The notes below the pieces were generated by a model. The model had not been told where the DNA came from. It worked only from the letters and a program-made list of their open reading frames with translations, and ran no database searches. A DNA stretch of 64,000 nucleotides, taken from NCBI GenBank assembly GCA_027625915.1, contig JANTQA010000015.1:8833001-8897000 (forward strand), given 5' to 3'. A program made the translations under genes and the position numbers. This DNA is from Anaeramoeba flamelloides. Lineage: Eukaryota; Metamonada; Anaeramoebidae. Below are positions 48,150-59,100 of the stretch, in pieces (the first letter of the stretch is position 1; every line of letters starts with the position of its first letter).

Positions 48150-49052
48150 GCAATGGTTATTTGAATTATAAATGGGAATAATTTTCACTTGATTTTCTCT
48201 TTTCCCCTTTTCAAATAGAGTTTTTAGATTACAACCTACTTCTTTGAGATCTCAATTTATAAAAGAACAATTTGAAAAACAAAGTGAAAATTTATTCCTA
48301 TTTCAAATTCAAATATCAGTATTATCCCAAATACGACCAAAATTATCAGAAGAAAAATAAAAGAAATATCAGTTCTTCAATATATTGATTCAAAAGTGGT
48401 TAGATTATTAAAAATAATCCCAATTCACCAATCCCAAATAATATCCATTAATTTAAATTCTTAGATATCTGAAATAATTATTTTTTCTATTTACTAATCC
48501 AATTTCATCTCAGTAGAAATCATTTTGAGTATTTTATTTAACTAATAATTTCGATTTTTAAATTTATTTATCAAATTAAAAATCCTTTCTAAAAATGAAA
48601 TATAATTTTTGAAAAATAAAAAAAACAATTTTCAAACTAATTTTTCAAACAGAGATGATAAAAAGAATCTATAAAACTCACACCCAACAACTGCTATACT
48701 AACACAGCTCTTTAAATATTAAATTAGTTTTGGAATATTTCAAAGTTAAAAAGAATTATTGCCTAATGAAGAAAATACTTAAAATTATAAATGAGAGAAT
48801 AAACTTTGTTTAACTTTTAAAATAAGCTTATTCTTGGACTGATCAACTCACTAAAGAGAAGAAAGTTCACCCAAACACTCTTCTCTAAACAAAAATAACA
48901 ACATGTTTCCAAACAGCAGAAAAATGAATCGAAAATTTTAATCAAATCCTTTTCATTTTTTTTTACGTTTTTTCAAAACCAAATTTTTTAATTCAATTTT
49001 TTTCATTTCTAAAGGTTTCCAACCATTCCAAATGTTTGTAACAAAAAGACAG
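48150..49052. other. Upstream region of the cadherin-like gene
   Basis: No separate feature recognised. The sequence becomes less AT-extreme near 48790-48920. The stretch immediately upstream ends AAAGACAG just before ATG 49053, which could be a 3' splice site. Confidence 0.45.
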
Positions 49053-50810
49053 ATGAATACAATTCCAAAATTATTTGCTTTTCTAATTCTAGTGGCACTT
49101 GCGCAAGGCTGTAGTAAAATTGAATCTGTCGCCTTAGATTCACAAAGGCTAGAAGCAGGAAAAGAATTCCGCTTCACTATTAAGACACCCTTTGCACCGG
49201 AAGATCTTGCAAAGGGCCTAAGTTATCAAAGCCACCAAGCAACGGGTGAAGAATTGCCGTACTATATCCACTTCGACCCAAAAACACTGACGTATTCTGG
49301 AGAGGTACCAGCTAACTTGTGTTATGGCAATTTAGAGGTCACAATTTATGAAGAAGGATGTGAAGAAGAAAAGAAGAATTCCTTTTCTCTTGAAATTTAT
49401 CACGAGGAATTAATCTTGAACAAAAGCCCAACCCAAATCAAAGATCTACAAAACGAAATCGGATCTGAAATCGAGCTAATTTTTGATCGTGAGTGGTTTC
49501 GCAATAACGAAAAGGACGAATTAAATTTTAAAGCGCAATTAGTGCCAAACCCCGAAACACCAAACGAAGAAAAGCCCTTGCCAGAGTGGTTAAATTTCTA
49601 TTCTGATGAATCTGAATTGCGTTTGGTGGGGATTATCCCCTATGATTATTGCTCACCAATAATCAATGTCCAAATCCTTGTCAACGATATTTGTATTACA
49701 GAAACAATGGAGATACCAATAAATATTACAAATGAAAAGCCAGAGTTGCGTAGCACAATCAAACAATATGAGTTTCGAGTTGGTCAAAATATCCAAATAA
49801 GTTTGCCCAATGATCTGTTTCTTGATCCAGAAGATAGCCCGCTTATGTCTTATTCCCTATTTCAACTTGAAAATGATAGTGAAGGTGATGGCTTTGATTT
49901 TGATGGTAACGACCCTGGGTCTGGAAAAAATGAAAGTGAACCAACTGAAAACGACATACCGGATTGGCTAACGTTTGATGCAACGAAATTTACAATAAAT
50001 GGAAACATTCCTTACAGTTTTTGCAAGGAAAGCCTTGATCTTCGGATAGTTGCCAATGACGGATGCTTGGCATCTTCAAAGGATTTTGGAATTGCGATTT
50101 TAAACGAGGCGCCTAAAATGAGAGGAAGTAAAAGCCTTGACAGGCTCTTGCATGCCGGCGAGGTGTTTAAATTTGGCTTCGATGATGATTATTTCCAAGA
50201 CCCCGATGGAAGGAGCATCATATATTCCTCAACACAAGCCGACGATCAGGATCTACCGGATTGGCTCCATTTTAATCCCAAAACCACAACCTTTAAAGGG
50301 CAGGTCCCAGTTGGCGAGTGCTTTGGTTACGATTTAATTTTAATTGCCTCGGACGTGTGCCGAGAAACAATCCTTCCTTTTGGCTTAACAATCATTAACA
50401 GCCCGCCCGTTTTAACCGCCAAAATACCAGACCAGTATTTTATTGAAAATAATCAATTTACTTTTCAAATCCCTCTGAACACCTTTGCTGACCCTGAAAA
50501 TGGTGATCTGGATATCTTACTAAAGTGGGTAAAGGATGGGAAAGAAGAATTCGATTTGCCCAATTGGCTCGATTTTGACTGTGAAAAGTGGATAATAACC
50601 GGCAAATCAAAAAAGCAGACGGAAATTTTTTTAAAGCTAATCGCTTTTGATAACTGTAATGAAGTTAGTGATACATTTAAAATTAAAATTATTAGAACAA
50701 AAGAACAAAGATCGCGTTCTTCGAATTCCTTGACATTATGGCTTGTGTTTTTTGTTGGTTCGGCTATTGGCGTTTTTATAATTAAAAAAATGCAAATTTT
50801 TAGTTTTTAA
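49053..50810 (+). CDS. Secreted/type I membrane protein with five cadherin-like (CADG/He_PIG) repeats
   Basis: I favour the ATG at 49053 (MNTIPKLFAFLILVALAQG), a clean signal peptide; an in-frame ATG at 49032 adds seven residues. The mature part is five ~100-residue repeats, each with hydrophobic F-I---F-DP, then LP-WL-F, then a G-(I/V)P turn, then an Asp-rich strand ending in N--P. This is the dystroglycan-type cadherin-like / putative Ig pattern used in calcium-dependent extracellular adhesion (family knowledge). Repeats 1-4 carry a Cys pair (P--YC/GEC...D-C) that probably forms a disulfide; repeat 5 has Cys at other places (DFDCEKW, FDNCNE). Repeat 3 has an acidic loop (GDGFDFDGNDPGSG). 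A C-terminal helix (LTLWLVFFVGSAIGVFII) then KKMQIFSF makes a membrane anchor with a very short tail. One exon; G+C clearly above neighbours. Confidence 0.85.
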   Translation: MNTIPKLFAFLILVALAQGCSKIESVALDSQRLEAGKEFRFTIKTPFAPEDLAKGLSYQSHQATGEELPYYIHFDPKTLTYSGEVPANLCYGNLEVTIYEEGCEEEKKNSFSLEIYHEELILNKSPTQIKDLQNEIGSEIELIFDREWFRNNEKDELNFKAQLVPNPETPNEEKPLPEWLNFYSDESELRLVGIIPYDYCSPIINVQILVNDICITETMEIPINITNEKPELRSTIKQYEFRVGQNIQISLPNDLFLDPEDSPLMSYSLFQLENDSEGDGFDFDGNDPGSGKNESEPTENDIPDWLTFDATKFTINGNIPYSFCKESLDLRIVANDGCLASSKDFGIAILNEAPKMRGSKSLDRLLHAGEVFKFGFDDDYFQDPDGRSIIYSSTQADDQDLPDWLHFNPKTTTFKGQVPVGECFGYDLILIASDVCRETILPFGLTIINSPPVLTAKIPDQYFIENNQFTFQIPLNTFADPENGDLDILLKWVKDGKEEFDLPNWLDFDCEKWIITGKSKKQTEIFLKLIAFDNCNEVSDTFKIKIIRTKEQRSRSSNSLTLWLVFFVGSAIGVFIIKKMQIFSF

Positions 50811-50867
50811 ATTTGTAGTTTTTCAAAATTGTTTTCTTTCACAAACAATCAAAATAATCAAAAAAAT

Positions 50868-50905
<38 letters not shown>

Positions 50906-51480
50906 AATTTAAAAGACTATTTTCTCAACTTGAAGGAATCGGGGGAGTAGCCATCATAAAGTCAAAATTTTTACTTTTGAACATTTTCCAATAAGATCAG
51001 AAAACAACTTTTTTTTACTTGAGACTGTATTTCGTTGCTTTTTTATATTCAAAGTAACTTTTGAAAAAAAAATTTATTAAATAATTTTCTTACTTTGAAT
51101 ATTCCATTATCGAATGTTAATTTTATTTGTTATATCTACTTTGGGAAATGTTTATTTCTTTAACTTCCGTTCATACCTCAACATTCTTTTATTACATTTT
51201 ATTTTATGTGTGTGAAAAAAAATCTAATATTTTTTTTTAAAAAAAGGTACTTTGAATAATAATCAAACAAAGTCCCAACTAATCTCAATTTCTTACAAAG
51301 TGGCAGAGCCAAAAATAGAAAGTTCACTTTTTTTTTTTGTTGATCTATATATTGATCAATTTATTGATTTTCAAATTCTTAAATCTTTCAAAAATTAGTT
51401 GATATATTTAAAAAGTATTCAATTGGAATTAATTTTTAATATCGACACCAAGGCTAATATTGTGATATGTAGTTAAACTA
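50811..51480. other. Intergenic, with poly-T and a solitary element-I-like end
   Basis: A T run of ~33 nt ends at 50904. At 50931-50970, CTTGAAGGAATCGGGGGAGT then AGCCATCATAAAG resembles the left end of element I at 54834, but no inverse partner is nearby. Confidence 0.45.
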
Positions 51481-51841
51481 AACTCTTTTTCAAAAATTGT
51501 GACTCACCTGAAATAATAAATTGAAAAAAAAAATTATCCTTTAGTATTCAAAAACAATTAATAACTAAATATGATTTGCAATTCTCTTTTAAGTCATTCT
51601 AAATCTATAAAAGTCTGATATATTAAAAATTAAAAAAAATAAAAACCAAAAATTAAAAAAAAATGAGTCAAATTTTTTGAAATGAGCATTACACTTTTTT
51701 TATTACTGAACTTTCACTGAAAAAAAGTTGAACAACAAGATTTTTTATGAATAATTAAATTCAATTTTCAAAGACATTACATAGTCGAAATTTTCTTAAT
51801 GATTATTTGTCTTTTCGAAGTTCTCTTTTTTTTTCCACATC

Positions 51842-51906
<65 letters not shown>

Positions 51907-52083
51907 AAAAGAAAAACATTACAAAAACAAAAATTTGAAAAAGCAAAACTAAAATTTGAAAAATTAGAAAAAATGATTCTGATCCAAAAATTTGAAAATA
52001 TTTTTTGTTAAGAATACTGGAATAAACCCTCAAAAAAACTTCCATTAACATCATAAAGTGAGTCAAAATTTAAAAAAATAGTT
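51481..52083 (+). repeat. Element M2, copy b
   Basis: 603 bp, TA-flanked, near-identical to M2a over its full length and in the same orientation. Internally it carries a ~58-nt poly-A tract (51847-51903), where M2a has a mixed A-rich tract with G and C. Confidence 0.85.
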
Positions 52084-52619
52084 TATTAAATAATAAAATT
52101 TCTTCAATTCGAAATAAAGGCTGTTTTTTAATTAATTAATTTGGGATTGAATGAAAAATGTTAAATTAATCTTGTATACATACAATCATAAAAATAAATT
52201 TTATAAAAATAGGAATGTTTTTATAATACCCATAAAATAATAAATTTTTATGATTTGAAAAGAAATAGAAAATGATGTTTTTTATTTTATTATTCAGATA
52301 TATTCTATTAAATTGTTGCCAGGGGGGCCATTAAATATTTTTAAAATAACATTTTTTATTACTATTAATTCAGAAAAAAATTCAAAAAAATGAGATATTT
52401 TTAGGTTTTAAGATTCAAAAGAATTATTAAGAATAGATTTGATGTGTTTGTTTATTAATTTTATTATTATTATTTTAATATTATATCACTAGAAAGGTTT
52501 TGGTAACATATTAACAATAAATAAAACACTCTACTATTTTTCGTTTTAATCTTACAAAAAAAAGTAACTCTATTCTGATTGAAATGGAATACTTTTGTAA
52601 AAAAAAAAAAATATTTATT

Positions 52620-53440
52620 AATCTATTATCCAAGTTGGGTATTTGAAATATTCTCGAAAAACCTGGAAAATCGAAAATACAAGAAAATTTTTCAACCACA
52701 TAGAAAAATGTTAGGGACAACTCTGAAGAAATCCAAGTACCAATATACTCAGTTTAATGGTAAAATAACAATTTGACTTTCAGATAAAATATTTTTTTTT
52801 TGTATTTTCTACTTTAAATTACTCTAAAGAGGTTTTGGTAACTTTTGAGTATATTTGAGTAATTTTTACTACTGAATATGTTACTCTTATGGGTATGTGA
52901 GGGTATTGTTACAGGTTGTGTTAGGTTTGGTATGGTGTGCATTGATATATGTTTTGGTTAAACCAGTTCCTTTTATGGAATGGGAAGTTAAATAAAGTTT
53001 GGCTTGGGTCACCTTGGGTAGGTTATGGGTATGTGCAGTAATATTAGATATTAATCGGTTATTTTTGTTTTGTATTTAAGATTACAATTTTATGGGTAAT
53101 CATACACAATTAGAAATTTTCTTTACAAGTACATAGTCTCTCATTTGGTTAATACCAATTCATAATGATCAGTAATGTTGGTCATTCAAGATAATGACCC
53201 TTTTCACACCAAATAACTTGAATTCCATTCCCTAAAATTTACGATTTTTTGAATTTTGATATTTTCAGAAAAAAATTTTTCTTCGAAAATAAAATTCCAA
53301 ATTTACATTTAAACTGAGTATATTTGTACTAGGGCTTCTTAGAAGTTGTTTAAAAGGTGTTTTTTTTTGTGGTTAAAAAATTTTTTCGTATATTTTCAAT
53401 TTTTGGGTATTTTCGGGAATATTTGATAGATTCATCAAAT
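52620..53440 (-). repeat. Element A, copy 2
   Basis: Inverse copy of A1. Ends TTTGAAATATTCTCGAAAA (52643) and TATTTTCGGGAATATTTGAT (53409). The interior has GGTTAAACCAGTTCCTTTTA, the inverse of the A1 block. Not nested in D sequence, so useful for defining the element's ends. Confidence 0.8.
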
Positions 53441-54833
53441 TTCGAGGATTTAAAAAATTACATCCCTTGGCCCATATTTTTTTTTTTTCATTTGAGAAAT
53501 AAACCGAAAATTGATTTAATTTGCAGTTTATTTCATAAATTTAAAGAAAAAACATCCTTAGGTTTTCCAGAATTTACAAGAATTGCGTAAAATCTTGATT
53601 GTTTCTGTTCTTTTAAATTCTGAAAAAACTAGGGACTTGACTTAAATTTTTAAAACTCAAATTTTATTTAGAGTTTTTATTAATAATTATAATTATTGTG
53701 TGGAGAAGATTATAGCTTATAGTATATCTTTTCTCTCAGAATAATGAAAAGAAATAATGTAAATTTTGAAACAAGAAAAGAAAAAGAGAAAGAAAAACAA
53801 GAAATTAAAGAGGATTAAAAAATAATACAAAGTAATAAATTAAACCACAGGGTTTTTTTTTTTTCATTTCAAGTATTGAATGGGTTATTTACAGTTTGAT
53901 TTTCTTTAAAAAAAAGTTGTATAAGAAATTTATATTAAGAAAAGGGATTTTATTATTTGAATAACAATGGATCAAACAAAATATGATCCTTTATTAAGTT
54001 TTCTATTAATATTATATAGCTAGTGTAGTTACAAGATACTGGGTTTTTAAGAATGAGAATTGGGGTTTTCATATTCTTTTTTTTTTTTTTATTTTTTTTA
54101 ATTTTTTACAAATTTCCCAATTCTTATTTCCTCAAAATGCTAATAAATGGTAGAGACCTTAAAATTAGTCATCCTTCTCAATTAAATACTAGAAATAACA
54201 TACAAAATTTAGATTCTGTTCACTTAAGTTGGTATTAAATCGCTTAAGTGGGATCAATTATCTACAGTTATTTCAAATAATTCAATTTTACCAAAGATCT
54301 AATCCGTATAAAAGGATTGTCAATACTTATAATGGTTTTTTATTGTATTTAATACTCGAAAATCTTAAAAAATCCCAAAAAGTGGTATCCAACAGTACAA
54401 AAAAAATTTGGAATTTACTAAAAGTCGAAAGGTTTAAAAACGAAAAAAAATTTTTTTTCAAACTTTTATTAAGTTTTTCATATGTTAAGATGCAACTATT
54501 ATTTTGCTGAAAAATGAGATTCAAGTGGATTTTACAAAGAAAAAGTGGCAAATTACCAATCCAACATCTTCTCGTCAAACAATTAAATTTATAAATAATC
54601 AAAATAAATAATATAAAATTTTCACAATTTTACTATTTTTAGATGAGCTAATGATGTACGTTTCTAGGATTGCTCAAAAATAGTTTTAATATCAATACTC
54701 TTTTTATAATGAATTATCACAGAAATATTGAATTTTTGAAAATAGGCATGTTACCAGATAGAAATATTCTTTAAATTTAAATTAAAAAAAAAATAATAAA
54801 ATGTTTTATTATTCCTTTCAAATTGGTTAAGTT
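53441..54833. other. Intergenic
   Basis: No supported gene. Short frames at 54.2-54.6 kb have AT-driven composition. A purine-rich AAAAG patch lies near 53770-53800. Confidence 0.55.
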
Positions 54834-55675
54834 TCAAGGGGGGTAGCTACACCATAAGACATGATAAATTTTTGAGAGGGATGAGAGAAGAGTATTTCAT
54901 TTTAGGGGCGTATGATCTTAGATTCTCTAAAATTTTTTTTCAAAAAATTATTTGATATTTTTTTTTTAATAATGCAAAACAATAAAAAAAAGATGAGATA
55001 AGAATTGATAAAATTGGTTCTAGTTTTATTTTTTTTTTATAATAAAGAGGTTTTTTTTTGGGAGAAGATAATTTTAGATTCTTAGAAGAACACTTATTGT
55101 TATTTTGTGGTTTAAAATTTGATAGAATATAATCATATTCACTTCTCCAATTCAACCAAATCCAACGGTTTGAAACCCTAACCAGATATTTTTTGACTTA
55201 ATTATTATTTTTTTAAAATCCTTCTAGCTATTTAAAACCCGATTCTTATTTTCTTTTGTGATTCTCTCGATTGCAATTTTGTCATTCTTTTTAAACAAAA
55301 TCCATTTATCCCAAATGTCACTGATAAAAAAATCTATCTTAAAACTTTTTGATGTTATGATGAAAAAAATTCAAAAAGGATGAAAAAATAACAAATGAAA
55401 AAATTAAATACCACTATAGAATGTTGAGATAAGGATAAAAGATAAGCCATCCAACATTCGAAACACTATTTTATGTAATTCAACCTAACATTCTATTGTG
55501 GAAATTTCTTTGAGATTTTGATGAAAAAAAATTTAAAAAATCTAAAGAATGAAGTACTTTAAATAAACATAAATCTATGAGGTAGCAACCAAAGTAAAAA
55601 ATGTTATTATCTGATCCTCTTCAGTATTGCAAAAAAATGAAAAATCTTCCTTTACCGTGGCTACCCCCTTAAATT
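54834..55675. repeat. Element I, ends with GGGGGTAGC inverted repeats
   Basis: The left end TTTCAAGGGGGGTAGCTAC pairs with the right end GTGGCTACCCCCTTAAAT. Internally there is a second inverted pair (CCACTATAGAATGTTGA near 55413; AACATTCTATTGTGG near 55488). About 0.84 kb. One full copy plus a possible lone end at 50931. Confidence 0.6.
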
Positions 55676-56119
55676 TACTACATTCATCTCCTTTTTGAGT
55701 CACTATAACCCTGATATGTACAAGTAAAAATTTTTTGTGAATTTTCAAATATTAAGGAAGAATAAAAAAAAAATATAAATTGAGTTTTTTTTTTGAAAAG
55801 AAATTAATTTATGATCTTTTGGATAATAAAATTAAAAAATGTAAAATTGTTTAAAAAATGGATGTGATCAATAAATTTTTAAATTTTATTTTGTGAATGA
55901 TCCAATCTTTAAAATATCAAAGCATCATGAAAAAATAAATGATTGAAGAAAAGTATAAAAAAAATAAAAATTTAACTTTTTTGAATTGTTAGATTGGATT
56001 GGATCGTTTTTAGAATTGTAATCAAAAACAAAACAAGATAAGAAATATATTAAAGGGGAATTATACGAAGAAAAGTGATATTTGATAATTAAAAATAAAA
56101 GACATTCGAATCAATTAAA

Positions 56120-59100
56120 TTAAAGAAAAGAAATTTGTACACCTTTAGTTTCATCAAGACAAATAAGAAAGTTAAAAGATAGCGACTTTGAGAAATTTGA
56201 AAAGGCAACACCAAGATCTTCATTATTTCTCTGGAATGAAATTTTACAATCTATTAAATCGACAATTATTGTAATTATATCATTTTGAGCACACTTTGTT
56301 CCATAATAGCGAGAATTTTGGTTTGGTCTTTTAACGTTACAATTAATAACATCCCAAACCCAGCCTATTGAAGCAGTAGCGCCTTTTGTTGAGTTGGAAT
56401 CACATACACCACACCTAAGTCTGCCATATGTTGTCATTGAATCAATTTTGATTGTGGTTGAATAAATTTTACCAGGTTCTAATAGGGTGTTTCCTTTTGC
56501 TGTTCCCCATCCTGCTTCTGCATATAAATTGACTAAGCGTACTGTTCTATTATTATTTAGTAGTTGGAGACAACTACCCATGTGTAAGGAAGTAAAATAT
56601 TCTTGAACAGTTGTGATATTTAATTGTTGATTATTTGAATTTCCTGATTGTTCCAGAAGTGTCAAAGAATCTCCGTTATAATAGAGATCACAGGCTAATC
56701 GTACGGAACTTGGAATGTTGTAAAAGGCAACTCCATAATCTGATGAGTTGATTTTAAAGGAAAGTTGGTGTTGGTTCATATCAACCTTAACTTCAATTAT
56801 GTCTCCAACATTTACAGTTCTTGCATAAGTTGTTTTAACTTTGGAATTATATTTGCTTCCATCATAACAATACATCATATAACCATTGCTTGATGTGTAA
56901 TTAACTCCTCTATGAGATGATTGGCAAACACCCAGCATAATTCCATCATGTCCATTGCCTCCTAATTTATTGATTTTGATTTTATAGGTATGAACGCCAC
57001 TTATTAATACTGTATTTGATCTGACTCCTCCCCACGAATTATTTGAATAATTTGTTAACTTTGTATTACTTTGGTCAAAGGTAACATTGGTTACACTTAT
57101 TGATTTATCCCAGAAAATGTTGTTTGTTTGAGTGGAAGTATCAAGAAGAGTCAAAGAATCATTGTTATAATAGAGATCACAGGCTAATCGTACGGAACTT
57201 GGAATATTGTAAAAGGCAACTCCAAAATCGGATGAGTTGATTTTAAAGGAAAGTTGGTGTTGGTTCATATCAACCTTAACTTCAATTGTGTCTCCAATAT
57301 TTACAGTTCTTGCATAAGTTGTTTTAACTTTGGAATTATATTTGCTTCCATCATAACAATACATCATATAACCATTGCTTGATGTGTAATTAACTCCTCT
57401 ATGAGATGATTGGCAAACACCCAGCATAATTCCATCATGTCCATTGCCTCCTAATTTATTGATTTTGATTTTATAGCTATGAACACCTCTTGTTAAAATT
57501 GTATTTGATCTGACTCCTCTCCATGTGTTATTTGCATGAGAAATTAATTTTTTATTATTTTGCTCAAAGCTAACATTGGATCCACTTACTGATTTATCCC
57601 AAAAGACATTTGATCCTCCTTTACTTCCACCAGTATGATTTTCTTGGATGAGAGTCAAAGAATCTCCGTTATAATAGAGATCACAGGCTAATCGTACGGA
57701 ACTTGGAATGTTGTAAAAGGCAACTCCAAAATCGGATGTGTTGATTTTGTAGGAAAGTTGGTGTTGGTTCATATCAATTTTAACTTGAATTGTGTCTCCA
57801 ATATTTACAGTTCTTGCATAAGTTGATTTAGAGCTTGAATTATATTTGCTTCCATCATAACAATACATCATATAACCATTGCCTGATGTGTAATTAACTC
57901 CTCTATGAGATGATTGGCAAACACCCAGCATAATTCCATCATGTCCATTGCCTCCTAATTTATTGATTTTAATTATATAGGTATGAACGCCACTTGTTAA
58001 TACTATATTTGATCTGACTCCTCTCCATGATTTGTTTGAATAATTTGTTAACTTTTTATTATTTTGCTCAAAGGTAACATTGGATCCACTTACTGATTTT
58101 TCCCATAAGGTATTTACTGTTGTTGTTTCAATTTTTCCTCCACCAATTGATTTTGATTCAAGAATGGTTACTGAATCATTGTTATAATATAGATCACAGG
58201 CTAATCTTACGGAACTTGGAATGTTGCTAAAGGCAACTCCATAATCTGATGAATTGCGTTTAAAGGAAATTTGGTGTTGGTTCATATCAACTTTAATTTC
58301 AATTATATCGCCTGGTGACCATGCAGTACCATATTGAATGTCTTTGTAATTATTATATTTGACTCCATTATAACTATAAAACATATATCCATTTGGTGAT
58401 TGATAATTAATTCCTCTATGAGATGAATTACAAACACCCAACATTATTGCTCCATGTCCATTTCCTTGAGAAGACAATTGATCGATTTTGATTTTATAGG
58501 TATGAACACCACTTGTTAATACTGTTTTGGATCTGATTCCCTTCCATGAGTTATTGGCATGAGAAATTAATTTTTTATTATTTTGTTCAAAGCTAACATT
58601 GGAATCACTTATTGATTTGTCCCAATTTATTTCAAGTGTTTCAGAATCTCCATCAGTACCCAGAAGAGTCAGAGAATCTCCGTTATAATAGAGATCACAG
58701 GCTAATCGTACGGAACTTGGAATGTTGTAAAAGGCAACTCCATAATCGGATGAATTGATTTTGTAGGAAAGTTGGTGTTGGTTCATATCAACCTTAACTT
58801 CAATTGTTTCTCCAACATTTACAGTTCTTGCATAAGCTGTTTTAGTGCTTGAATTATATTTGCTTCCATCATAACAATACATCATATAACCATTGCCTGA
58901 TGTGTAATTAACTCCTCTATGAGATGATTGGCAAACACCCAGCATAATTCCATCATGTCCATTGCCTCCTAATTTATTGATTTTGATTTTATAGGTATGA
59001 ACGCCACTTGTTAATATTGTATTTGATCTGACTCCTCTCCATGATTTGTTTGAATAATTTGTTAACTTTTTATTATTTTGCTCAAAGGTAACATTGGATC

